In this document: in pieces, positions 7,314 to 15,726 of the stretch
How positions within the stretch are numbered: position 1 is the first letter of the stretch
Layout: each line of letters opens with the position of its first letter
Assembly (NCBI GenBank): GCA_902492505.1
Contig: CABULU010000042.1
Span: forward strand, 1-16,388
Direction of reading: 5' to 3'
DNA from: an uncultured Eubacteriales bacterium
Lineage (GTDB): Bacteria; Bacillota; Clostridia; Oscillospirales; QAKW01
DNA length: 16,388 nucleotides
Notes under the pieces: generated by a model
What the model saw: only the letters and a program-made list of their open reading frames with translations
Told to the model about the DNA's origin: nothing
Database searches by the model: none
Position numbers and translations under genes: made by a program

Positions 7314-9377
7314 ATGTCGTATACATTTTGGAATATAAAAACACAGGATATAAATTGCGTAAATGCACTGTCAAATGCGCTTGACTGCAGTGATATTGTA
7401 TCTCGCCTTTTAATTAACCGTAATATAGTCACAAAAGAGCAGGCGCAGCGTTTTCTCTATCCTGATAGCAGCGTGGATTATAATCCGTTTTTACTTGAGG
7501 ATATGGACAAGGCGGTAGAACGTATTGAAAGTGCTTTTATAAATAATGAAAAAATATGTATATACGGTGATTACGATGTCGACGGTATAACGTCGGTCAG
7601 TGTTTTGTATCTATATCTTAAGAATTTTACCTCTAACATTGAATATTATATTCCGGACAGATTTACTCAGGGTTACGGTATGAATGATGATGCCGTAAAT
7701 CAAATAGCTTCGCGCGGGTGCAAATTGATAATTACCGTTGACACAGGAATTTCGGCGTTCGGTGAAGCTGTGACTGCAAAATCGCTTGGCATTGATATGA
7801 TTATAACGGATCATCATGAGTGCCAGGGTCAGATGCCACAGGCTTTTGCTATCGTTAATCCTAAGCGCACGGATAATGTATATCCATTTCGGTATCTTGC
7901 CGGGGTAGGCGTTGTGTATAAACTGATTTCAGCGCTGGATATACATATGAATACCTGCCGCCGCGATGATAATATTGACCTTGTAGCCGTCGGGACAATT
8001 GCTGATATAATGCCGCTTCTTGATGAAAACAGGCGTATTGTCAAGACCGGACTTGAAAAAATGTCGTCTTCTCCGAATATCGGGTTGAAAATGTTGAATA
8101 AGATGTGTCTATCATCTCAAAACATAACCTCTGGAAATGTCGGATTTGCTATTGCACCGAGAATTAATGCGGCAGGTCGCATGGAAAATGCCCAGACTGC
8201 CGTTCGGCTTTTTGTAACTGAGAGCGACAGCGAAGCAGGCAGTGTTGCCGAGCATTTATGTGAACTTAATGCGCTTCGCCAACAGATTGAAAATAAAATT
8301 TATACTGAGGCAATAGAGATTATTGAAAATCATCAGCTTGACAGCAGGTACAGTGTGCTTGTACTTTGGAAAGAAGGCTGGCATAACGGTGTTATTGGAA
8401 TCGTGGCCTCAAAGCTTAAAGATAAATATAATAAACCGGTTGTTTTGTTTTCGGTTGATGTAAATTCAAAAGGCTCAGCAAGAAGTGTTGCACCCTTTAA
8501 TATATTCGAAGCGTTTGGAAGTTTAGAGGATATTCTCATTCAGTACGGTGGTCATAAATATGCGGCGGGTGCGCTCATTGAAAGCAGTAAGCTCTATGAG
8601 TTCAGGGATAGACTGTGCAATTATTTTGACAGTTGTGAAGAAAGCAATACTGCATCAAATAAAATTGATATAGAGTGTGAACTGACGGAAAAAATGCTTA
8701 CCGTTAAAACGGTTTCCGGTGTTTCTCTTCTTCAGCCATTTGGCAAATTAAACGAAGTGCCGCTTTTTTGCATCAGAAATATTATAATTTCCGGTGTATT
8801 TCCTACCTCCAGCAGCCGTCATTTAAGACTGAAATTTAATATAGGTGACAAAATTATTACAGGCTTTTTTTTCGGGGTGAATTTATTGGATTTCGATTAC
8901 CGCGAAGGAGACCTTGTAGATATTGTTTGTGAACTCGGCGAAAACGAATACAGAAGTATAAAGAGTGTTCAGCTTGTTGTGCGTGATTTGAGGCTTAGTG
9001 AAAATCAGCTTGAGAATTATCGTAGCAAGCGTACGTTTTGCGATACATCGGATGATATTTTGCCGTCTATGTTGCCTTCTCGCTCAGATATTGCGGTAGT
9101 TTATAAATATCTTTTGAAATGTTTTTCAAATGGAAAAAGAAAATTTAATATTGATAATATTGCAAGCATTATTTGTAAGGATAGTCTTGTAAAACTCAAT
9201 TATGAAAAAGTCTATTTTTCTGTTAAGATATTGTCTGATCTTGAAATAGTTGTTTCCGATATCGAAGATAATGTTCTTAAAGTATCGGAAATATTTGATG
9301 AGAAAAAGGTATCGCTTTACGATTCTGCGCTTCTAATGAGTGTTTACGAAAAGGCGGGTGTTAAATTTGGAAATTGA
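7314..9377 (+). CDS. recJ: Single-stranded-DNA-specific exonuclease RecJ
   Basis: A 687-residue DHH-family 5'-3' single-strand DNA exonuclease used in recombination and mismatch and base-excision repair. Visible motifs are GDYDVDG with Asp86/88/90 (motif I), TDHHE with Asp166-His167-His168 (the DHH motif), an NAAGRM segment, and the DHHA1-type GGHKYAAG at about 412-419. An OB-fold-like region follows at about 440-560, and a C-terminal part of about 120 residues has less recognisable similarity. It is shorter than B. subtilis RecJ (786 residues) but keeps all catalytic motifs. GGAG at 7305-7308 supports the start. It is first in a five-gene operon; its last bases overlap the start of rel, so the two are likely translationally coupled. 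In many Firmicutes apt lies between recJ and rel; it is absent here. Confidence 0.94.
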   Translation: MSYTFWNIKTQDINCVNALSNALDCSDIVSRLLINRNIVTKEQAQRFLYPDSSVDYNPFLLEDMDKAVERIESAFINNEKICIYGDYDVDGITSVSVLYLYLKNFTSNIEYYIPDRFTQGYGMNDDAVNQIASRGCKLIITVDTGISAFGEAVTAKSLGIDMIITDHHECQGQMPQAFAIVNPKRTDNVYPFRYLAGVGVVYKLISALDIHMNTCRRDDNIDLVAVGTIADIMPLLDENRRIVKTGLEKMSSSPNIGLKMLNKMCLSSQNITSGNVGFAIAPRINAAGRMENAQTAVRLFVTESDSEAGSVAEHLCELNALRQQIENKIYTEAIEIIENHQLDSRYSVLVLWKEGWHNGVIGIVASKLKDKYNKPVVLFSVDVNSKGSARSVAPFNIFEAFGSLEDILIQYGGHKYAAGALIESSKLYEFRDRLCNYFDSCEESNTASNKIDIECELTEKMLTVKTVSGVSLLQPFGKLNEVPLFCIRNIIISGVFPTSSSRHLRLKFNIGDKIITGFFFGVNLLDFDYREGDLVDIVCELGENEYRSIKSVQLVVRDLRLSENQLENYRSKRTFCDTSDDILPSMLPSRSDIAVVYKYLLKCFSNGKRKFNIDNIASIICKDSLVKLNYEKVYFSVKILSDLEIVVSDIEDNVLKVSEIFDEKKVSLYDSALLMSVYEKAGVKFGN
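9351..9358 (+). promoter_or_regulatory. Ribosome binding site supporting a TTG start for rel
   Basis: AAGGCGGG, a one-mismatch version of AAGGAGG, lies 8 bases before TTG 9367. The nearest ATG (9382) has only a weak GGAA before it. Confidence 0.5.
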
Positions 9378-11535
9378 AGATATGAAATATAATGAGCTTA
9401 TTGCTCTTATTGATAAATCTGACAAGGATTACGACAAGGAGCTCATTAATTCTGCTTTTGATTTTTCACGCCTTCATCATGTCGGACAGTTCCGTCAGTC
9501 CGGCGAGCCGTATATATGCCACCCGATAGAGGTGGCTAAAATAATTGTGGGTTTCGGTTTCGACAGCGACAGTGTTGTTGCTTCGCTACTTCATGATATA
9601 GTTGAAGATACAGATGTAACACTTGATGATTTAAGGGCGAAATTCGGAGCTGAAATCGCATCTCTTGTCGACGGCGTTACAAAGCTCGGAAAAATTGCGT
9701 ATTCCTCTAAAGAGGAACAGCAAATGGAATATCTTCGCAAGATGTTTTTTGCAATGGCAAACGATATACGGGTAATTGTCATAAAGCTTGCCGACAGACT
9801 TCATAATATGCGTACGCTCGGCGCGTGCGACAACGAAAAGCAGCTTCGGATTTCGCTTGAAACAATAGAGATTTTTGCGCCGCTGTCTCACAGACTCGGT
9901 ATGCGTAAGCTGAAGATTGAACTTGAGGATACGTCTTTGATGTACCTTGACCCCGTCGGATATGACATGATTCGCCGTAAGCTTGAAAATACAATAATAG
10001 ATAAAAACAAGTTTATAAATAATATCTGTGATCAGATGACAGAAAGGCTTAATGAGTACTCGCTGAATTTTAAGTTGGAGCATAGAATAAAGCATATTTT
10101 TAGTATTTACAAGAAAATATTTACTCAAAACAAGACCTTTGAGGAACTTTATGATATATATGCTTTTCGAATTATATGCGATAATGTCAGTGACTGCTAT
10201 TATATTTTGGGTCTTATGCATGATTTGTATAATCCCATTCCGGGCAGGTTTAAAGACTACATTTCAACTCCTAAACCAAATATGTATCAATCACTGCATA
10301 CAACGGTTATAGGCAAGGATGGAATTCCGTTTGAAATTCAGATACGAACATGGGAAATGCACAAGACGGCGGAATTCGGTATCGCAGCGCACTGGAAGTA
10401 TAAAGATGGTATTTCTAAAAGCAATGTTGAGTTTGATTCAAAGCTGACATGGGTGCGCAATATTTTGGAGACTCAGGATGATATATCCGAAACAGAGGAT
10501 CTTATTAAATCACTTAAAGTTGATCTTTTCAGTGATGAAGTATTTGTGTTTACGCCTAAAGGCGATGTTGTAAATCTTCCGGCCGGGGCAAATGTTATAG
10601 ATTTTGCATATGCAATTCACAGCGCTGTCGGTAATAAGATGATAGGCGCCAAAGTTAACGGAAAAATCGTTAATCTTGATTATACTCTTTCAAACGGCGA
10701 AATAATAGAGATTATTACCACGTCTTCACAAAATCACGGTCCGTCCCGTAACTGGCTCAAAATGGTAAAGACGAATGAAGCTCGCAGTAAAATACGTCAG
10801 TGGTTTAAGAAGGAACGCCGTGAGGAAAATATAAGCGAGGGCGTTTCGTCGCTTGAGTATGAGCTAAAGAGCCTGGGCGTGTCTCTTGATGACCCGCAGA
10901 CGGACGAACAGCTTTTAAATGTATGCGAAAACATGCATTTTTCCGATATTGACGATCTGTATGCCGCAATCGGCTACGGCGGCGCGTCTGCTCAGAAAAT
11001 AGCAGTTAAAGTCAGAGATACTCTTGTGCGCCTCAAAAATACAGAAGAGCTGCGTATTGTTCCTCAACATAAAAAGAAGGTTAGCGACGGAGGCGTTTCT
11101 GTTGAAGGAATAGATAACTGCTTGATTAAATTTGCAAAGTGCTGTAATCCCTTGCCGGGAGATTTTATCGTGGGTTATATAACAAAAGGCTATGGTGTGT
11201 CTATTCATAACATTAATTGTCCTAACGCAAAGCGCGGGCTGGAGCTTGACCCTGACAGATGGTTAAAGGCAAGCTGGGAGAACAGCGAGTCTAAATATTT
11301 TACTGCAACAATAAGCATAGAGGCAAGAAACGCTGTCGGTGTAATGGCTAAGGTTGCGTCTGCGCTTGCTGATATGAAGGTAAGCGTACGCAGCTTTAAT
11401 GCGAAGGATAACGGTGACGATACTGCCACCATAAGTGTGGCAATGGATGTTAAAAATGTTGAGCATCTCAATTTTATTATAGCAAAACTGAAAAAGAATA
11501 AATATGTGATTGATATAGCAAGAACCAGTCATTAG
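9367..11535 (+). CDS. rel: Bifunctional (p)ppGpp synthetase/hydrolase, RelA/SpoT family
   Basis: A protein of about 722 residues that makes and degrades the stringent-response alarmone. Domains in order: HD hydrolase (about 35-190, His76-Asp77 in LLHDIVEDT), synthetase (about 235-345, with PKPNMYQSLHTTV), TGS (about 388-448), a zinc-finger-like region (Cys592, Cys593, His614, Cys618) and a C-terminal ACT domain (about 650-722). The synthetase has RFKD at 294-297, the RxKD signature of bifunctional Rel proteins; single-function RelA carries ExDD. The HD motif is intact, so both activities are expected. The start is ambiguous. TTG 9367, which overlaps recJ by 11 bases, has the best ribosome binding site. 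ATG 9382 would give 717 residues, and GTG 9340 lies further inside recJ. It could equally be labelled relA. Confidence 0.94.
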   Translation: MEIEDMKYNELIALIDKSDKDYDKELINSAFDFSRLHHVGQFRQSGEPYICHPIEVAKIIVGFGFDSDSVVASLLHDIVEDTDVTLDDLRAKFGAEIASLVDGVTKLGKIAYSSKEEQQMEYLRKMFFAMANDIRVIVIKLADRLHNMRTLGACDNEKQLRISLETIEIFAPLSHRLGMRKLKIELEDTSLMYLDPVGYDMIRRKLENTIIDKNKFINNICDQMTERLNEYSLNFKLEHRIKHIFSIYKKIFTQNKTFEELYDIYAFRIICDNVSDCYYILGLMHDLYNPIPGRFKDYISTPKPNMYQSLHTTVIGKDGIPFEIQIRTWEMHKTAEFGIAAHWKYKDGISKSNVEFDSKLTWVRNILETQDDISETEDLIKSLKVDLFSDEVFVFTPKGDVVNLPAGANVIDFAYAIHSAVGNKMIGAKVNGKIVNLDYTLSNGEIIEIITTSSQNHGPSRNWLKMVKTNEARSKIRQWFKKERREENISEGVSSLEYELKSLGVSLDDPQTDEQLLNVCENMHFSDIDDLYAAIGYGGASAQKIAVKVRDTLVRLKNTEELRIVPQHKKKVSDGGVSVEGIDNCLIKFAKCCNPLPGDFIVGYITKGYGVSIHNINCPNAKRGLELDPDRWLKASWENSESKYFTATISIEARNAVGVMAKVASALADMKVSVRSFNAKDNGDDTATISVAMDVKNVEHLNFIIAKLKKNKYVIDIARTSH

Positions 11536-11544
11536 GGTGAATTT

Positions 11545-11621
11545 ATGAGAACTGTATCAATGTTTATCAGGGGATCGGAGGAGACATGATAAATATCATT
11601 ATAGACAGTGAGGATTTGTAA
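11545..11621 (+). pseudogene. Possible collapsed remnant of dtd (D-aminoacyl-tRNA deacylase)
   Basis: This short interval sits where dtd is commonly found in Firmicutes, between rel and the MBL gene. A first frame opens with ATG coding MRTVS, like the MR-V start of Dtd, and stops after 14 codons. A second frame ends in NIIIDSEDL followed by TAA, resembling the '-PVT-IIIDS' tail of Dtd proteins, and is preceded by GIGGDM, which resembles the GIFGADM block. The pieces are in different frames and the core of about 130 residues is missing. An alternative is a tiny open frame (ATG 11586, 11 codons) whose stop overlaps the next start as TAATG and couples translation. The resemblance is short and could be chance. 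Confidence 0.35.
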
Positions 11622-12250
11622 TGCTTAAAGTTGAAACATTAACGCTCGGCGCTATGCAGACGTGTTGTTACATTGCATATAATACGGAAAGTATGGAGGC
11701 GGTTATTGTGGATCCCGGCGCACAGCCGGAAAAAATAATTGCAGCATCAGACTCGCTTTCTGTTAACGTGCGTCACATTTTGCTTACTCATGCGCATTTT
11801 GACCATATCGGAGCGGTTGACGCCCTTGTTTTACGTTATAACTGCGCAATAACAGTAAGTCAAGCTGATGAGCAACTGCTTTATGACCCGCATCTTAATC
11901 TTTCGCATAATTTCAGATGCGATATAACGGTCGGCAGCAAAAATATCATAACCGTAAATGACAGCAAGGCAGAGCTAATCGGCAACAGCTTTGAATTTAT
12001 TATAACTCCGGGGCATACTAACGGTTCTATGTGCATAAAAACAGGAAACATTATATTTACAGGCGACACTTTGTTTTACTGCTCGGTCGGAAATGATTTT
12101 CCGCCTTACGGCAGCATTGAGCGTGAAATTAAATCTATTAAAGACAAGCTGCTTGTTTTAAACGGTGATTATATTTGTTATCCGGGGCATGGCCGGAGCA
12201 CTACTCTTGATTTTGAAAGACGTAATAATCCTTATCTACACGGAGCGTAA
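11621..12250 (+). CDS. MBL-fold metallohydrolase, glyoxalase II-like
   Basis: A 209-residue metallo-beta-lactamase-fold hydrolase. The two-metal site is complete: HAHFDH at residues 57-62, His132 in PGHTNGS, Asp149 in TGDTLF and His190 in YPGHG. The opening, MLKVETLTLGAMQTCCYI, is typical of the YqgX/GloB-like clostridial group found next to rel. The real substrate is not known; family members hydrolyse thioesters such as hydroxyacyl-glutathione, but a glutathione-based role is doubtful in a clostridium. A GTGAGGA 6 bases upstream serves as ribosome binding site, and the ATG overlaps the stop of a preceding short frame. Only 2 bases separate it from hemZ. Confidence 0.88.
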   Translation: MLKVETLTLGAMQTCCYIAYNTESMEAVIVDPGAQPEKIIAASDSLSVNVRHILLTHAHFDHIGAVDALVLRYNCAITVSQADEQLLYDPHLNLSHNFRCDITVGSKNIITVNDSKAELIGNSFEFIITPGHTNGSMCIKTGNIIFTGDTLFYCSVGNDFPPYGSIEREIKSIKDKLLVLNGDYICYPGHGRSTTLDFERRNNPYLHGA

Positions 12251-12252
12251 AT

Positions 12253-13695
12253 ATGGAAATAAAAGTTTTCGGACATGAATATTTTTATGATATTACTTCA
12301 ATGTCCATGCTGTTTTTTCCCGGAGAGAAGGTTTACTATGTAAACCGCAGTTCAAACGCGACTCATATAATTTCCGGACTTTATTCTAATAAAGGCAGTA
12401 TGTTAAGCTGCACAAAAATAAAATATAACGGACGCTGGTTTTCAAGTCAAAAAAAGGCTAAGCCTGATTGTGATTTGAAAAATCTTGTTAAGCAGACGTT
12501 TTATAAGGCCTGCTCGAAAGCTACGGGAATAATGCCGCCGTGGGGAATTCTTACCGGGATACGTCCGCTGAGTGTTTACTGTCGTCATAAAAAAGCGGGT
12601 GACGAGCCGCACGCGGTGATGAAAGGCGAATATTTTTTATCTGATGATAAAATTGAGCTGCTTGACATGATTTTTGACTGCCAGGCGGCTTTTCGCTGTC
12701 CAAAGCCTCGCGATGTCAGCGTATATATATCTATACCTTTTTGTCCCGGAAAATGCAGCTATTGTTCTTTTATCAGTATTTCCGCGGTAAATGCTGATAA
12801 TTTGCTTGAACAATATCTGAACAGTTTGCATGAAGAGATAAAGGCAAAGGCTTTGCTGATAAATAAATATAATCTTCGTGTTAAATCGCTTTATGTCGGT
12901 GGAGGTACACCCGGAATACTGAACGAGCTGCAGCTTTCTGTGCTGATGCACCGGCTTGATGACTGCTTTGATTTTGGTAAAATAGACGAGATTTGTTTTG
13001 AACTGGGCAGACCCGAAACTGTCAGTGATGAAAAATTGCAAATTCTAAAACGCTTTAATGTACATAGAATTTGTATCAATACTCAGACAACAAACGATAA
13101 AATACTTAATTTAATCGGCAGAAATCATAAATCACAGGATTATTTTCAGGCTGCGGACAAAGCCGTGGGGTTTGGTTTTAACAGTGTCAATACAGATTTG
13201 ATTGCAGGCCTGCCGGGGGAGGATTATTACTCGTTTTGCCGCACAGTTGATGAGGTAATCAATACCGGGGTTGATAATATTACGGTGCACACACTTGCAA
13301 TTAAAAGAGCTGCAATGCTCAGCAGATGCGGAGATAATTTTAATCCTAAAAATAATGATGTTAATCATATGCTTGACTATGCATATGACAGGGTGATGTC
13401 TTACGGATATGTTCCGTATTATATTTACAGACAGAAAAACTGTGTTTCCAACGGTGAAAATGTAGGATTTTGCAAACCGCACAAGGAATGCAGATACAAT
13501 ATATATATGATGGAGGATGTGCACAGCATAATCGCATGCGGTGCCGGCGCGTCGAGTAAAATAATAAAGGGCGGCAGAGTAAATAGGATAATAAATGTAA
13601 AATATCCCATGGAATATGTGGGTGAATATGAGAAGATAATAAAGAATACAGATATTATAGATAAAATGCTGAGGACAGATTTGACAGATGAATAA
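12253..13695 (+). CDS. hemZ: Radical SAM protein HemZ, coproporphyrinogen dehydrogenase-like
   Basis: A 480-residue radical SAM protein. The 4Fe-4S-binding CxxxCxxC is at Cys164, Cys168 and Cys171 (CPGKCSYC), and the SAM-contacting GGGTP at 216-220. A HemZ-specific N-terminal domain of about 150 residues precedes the barrel, and the sequence after it carries the HemN/HemW-like NTDLIAGLPGE and NITVHTL segments. HemZ is annotated as oxygen-independent coproporphyrinogen III oxidase, but HemN-family members also include heme chaperones (HemW) and other activities. No other heme genes are visible here, so the reaction is uncertain. It has a GGAG ribosome binding site in the end of the MBL gene and overlaps ligA by 8 bases. 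The order rel-(dtd)-MBL-hemZ is common in clostridia. Confidence 0.88.
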   Translation: MEIKVFGHEYFYDITSMSMLFFPGEKVYYVNRSSNATHIISGLYSNKGSMLSCTKIKYNGRWFSSQKKAKPDCDLKNLVKQTFYKACSKATGIMPPWGILTGIRPLSVYCRHKKAGDEPHAVMKGEYFLSDDKIELLDMIFDCQAAFRCPKPRDVSVYISIPFCPGKCSYCSFISISAVNADNLLEQYLNSLHEEIKAKALLINKYNLRVKSLYVGGGTPGILNELQLSVLMHRLDDCFDFGKIDEICFELGRPETVSDEKLQILKRFNVHRICINTQTTNDKILNLIGRNHKSQDYFQAADKAVGFGFNSVNTDLIAGLPGEDYYSFCRTVDEVINTGVDNITVHTLAIKRAAMLSRCGDNFNPKNNDVNHMLDYAYDRVMSYGYVPYYIYRQKNCVSNGENVGFCKPHKECRYNIYMMEDVHSIIACGAGASSKIIKGGRVNRIINVKYPMEYVGEYEKIIKNTDIIDKMLRTDLTDE

Positions 13696-15682
13696 AAAAA
13701 CCGCGCAAAACAGAATAGAAGAGCTTGTTAAAGAGCTCAATTTCCACAGTTTAAAGTATTATGTTGAGGATTCTCCTCAGATTAGTGATTATGATTATGA
13801 TATGCTTATGAGGGAATTGAAGGAGCTTGAAGAAGCTTATCCCGAACTGATATTGCCGTATTCTCCGACGCAAAGGGTAGGGGATAAACCGCTTTCGGAA
13901 TTTAAATCTGTTCACCATAGGGTGCCTCTCAAAAGCTTGCAGGATGTTTTTTCTTATGCTGAGCTTGAAGAGTTTGACGCGCGAGTCAGAAAGGTCACGA
14001 ATAATCCCGAATATGTCGTAGAGCTCAAAATCGACGGTTTGTCGGTTGCACTTGAATACAGAAAAGGTATTTTTTACCGCGGCGCTACCCGCGGAAACGG
14101 TGTTGACGGAGAAGATGTCACTCTTAATTTGAAAACAATACAGAGTATACCGCTTAATCTGACAAGCCCCGTAGATATAATTGTCAGAGGCGAGGTATTC
14201 ATGTCAAGGGATAGTTTTGATAAGCTCAATCTGCAAAGGGAAAGCTCAGGAGAGCCGCTGTTTGCAAACCCACGCAACGCAGCGGCGGGTTCGCTGCGCC
14301 AATTGGATAGCTCGGTCACTGCCAAGCGTAACCTTGATATATTTATTTTCAATATACAGAAACTTGATACGGAATCGGGCGGTGATGTAATTCTATCTCA
14401 TTCTCAGAGCTTGGATTTTTTGAAATACCTTGGCTTTAAGGTTAGTCCTTTTTATAATGTTTTTCATAGTATCAGCGCGGCCTTTGCGGAAATTGAGCAC
14501 TTTGATAAAATACGTAACACTTTAGGCTTTGATATCGACGGCGCCGTTGTAAAGGTTAATGATTTGGATTTGAGGGAACGACTTGGAGAGACAGTTAAGT
14601 TTCCCCGATGGGCTGCCGCATATAAGTACCCTCCGGAGCAGAAGGCAACAAAGCTTACGGATATTGTTATAAACGTCGGGCGCACCGGGGTTCTTACACC
14701 CAATGCAGTGCTTGAGCCTGTAAGCCTTTCTGGAACAACTGTCTCGAAGGCCACATTGCATAACCAAAATTTTATTCGCGATATGGGAATTATGATAAAT
14801 GATACGGTGATAGTGCAAAAAGCGGGTGAAATAATTCCTGAGGTTGTTCGGGTTGATGCAGATAAGCGCAACGGCAGTGAAAGAAAATTTGTTATGCCGG
14901 ATAAGTGTCCGGTATGCGGTGCTTTGGTAGTAACTGATGAGAGCGGTATTGCCGTCAGATGTCCCAACCGTATGTGCGAGGCACAGATATTCAGAAAAAT
15001 AGTGCATTTTGCCTCAAAGGACGCGATGGATATTGAAGGGCTCGGTCCTGCAATTGTTCAGCAGCTTATTGACAGCTCGCTTTTAAAGGACGTAGCGGAT
15101 TTATATACGCTGACCCAAGAGCAGCTTACACAGCTTGAAGGCTTTGCCGATGTGTCGGCAAAAAACACTGTAAGTGCTATTGAAAAATCAAAATCAGCGG
15201 GATTAGAGCGAGTTATTTTTGCGCTCGGTATCCGAAATATCGGTCAGAAGGCGTCAAAGCTTTTAGCAAAGCATTTTAAAAGTATAGATAACCTTATTAT
15301 GGCATCAACGGAAGAAATAGCAGAAATTGATGATTTTGGGGAAATCTCCGCAAGGTCGGTTGCTGATTATTTTGCAGACAGAACTAATATTGAGCTTGTT
15401 GAAAAACTTCGTCAGTACGGCGTTGTAATGGAGTTTTCAGAAAACATCGAGGACTTGCGGTTTGAGGGTAAAACTTTTGTGTTGAGCGGCGGGCTTGATT
15501 CTATGACAAGATCACGCGCCGAGGAAATAATCGAATCATTCGGCGGCAAAACCTCCTCCTCGGTTTCGTCCAAAACGAGTTATCTTTTACTTGGTGATAA
15601 GCCGGGCAGTAAGCTTGAAAAGGCGAGGAAATTGGGCGTTGAGATAATTGATGAACAGCAGTTTTTAAAAATGACAGAATGA
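13688..15682 (+). CDS. ligA: NAD-dependent DNA ligase LigA
   Basis: A 664-residue ligase that seals nicks in replication and repair using NAD+. It shows domain Ia plus adenylation domain (about 1-315, with AMP-accepting Lys114 in LKIDG), an OB fold (about 320-395), a four-cysteine zinc finger (Cys407, Cys410, Cys425, Cys430), helix-hairpin-helix repeats (about 440-575) and a C-terminal BRCT domain (about 590-664). Length matches bacterial LigA (about 670). The start ATG lies 8 bases inside hemZ; the nearest Shine-Dalgarno-like sequence (TGAGGA, about 13668-13674) is rather far, so translation is likely coupled to hemZ. It is last in the operon, with no clear forward terminator; the downstream hairpin lacks a T-run on this strand. 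Confidence 0.96.
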   Translation: MNKKTAQNRIEELVKELNFHSLKYYVEDSPQISDYDYDMLMRELKELEEAYPELILPYSPTQRVGDKPLSEFKSVHHRVPLKSLQDVFSYAELEEFDARVRKVTNNPEYVVELKIDGLSVALEYRKGIFYRGATRGNGVDGEDVTLNLKTIQSIPLNLTSPVDIIVRGEVFMSRDSFDKLNLQRESSGEPLFANPRNAAAGSLRQLDSSVTAKRNLDIFIFNIQKLDTESGGDVILSHSQSLDFLKYLGFKVSPFYNVFHSISAAFAEIEHFDKIRNTLGFDIDGAVVKVNDLDLRERLGETVKFPRWAAAYKYPPEQKATKLTDIVINVGRTGVLTPNAVLEPVSLSGTTVSKATLHNQNFIRDMGIMINDTVIVQKAGEIIPEVVRVDADKRNGSERKFVMPDKCPVCGALVVTDESGIAVRCPNRMCEAQIFRKIVHFASKDAMDIEGLGPAIVQQLIDSSLLKDVADLYTLTQEQLTQLEGFADVSAKNTVSAIEKSKSAGLERVIFALGIRNIGQKASKLLAKHFKSIDNLIMASTEEIAEIDDFGEISARSVADYFADRTNIELVEKLRQYGVVMEFSENIEDLRFEGKTFVLSGGLDSMTRSRAEEIIESFGGKTSSSVSSKTSYLLLGDKPGSKLEKARKLGVEIIDEQQFLKMTE

Positions 15683-15726
15683 GCTTAAAAATAAATCCGT
15701 CAGCAAAATTACTTATTGCTGACGGA
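15683..15726 (-). terminator. Rho-independent terminator of the sfp-type gene, overlapping its 3' end
   Basis: An 11-base-pair perfect stem (TCCGTCAGCAA at 15696-15706, TTGCTGACGGA at 15716-15726) closes a 9-base loop. On the minus strand it is followed by TTTATTTTTA (complement of 15686-15695), so it terminates leftward transcription. The upstream arm encodes the last codons of the transferase gene, and the TAA stop (15709-15711) lies in the loop. On the plus strand no T-run follows, so it is at best a weak stop for ligA. Confidence 0.8.

Noticed and set aside
13132..13740. 202-codon minus-strand open frame across the hemZ-ligA junction
   Set aside because: Antisense to two confident genes; the hydrophobic, His/Ile/Tyr-rich translation arises from the complement of AT-rich codons.
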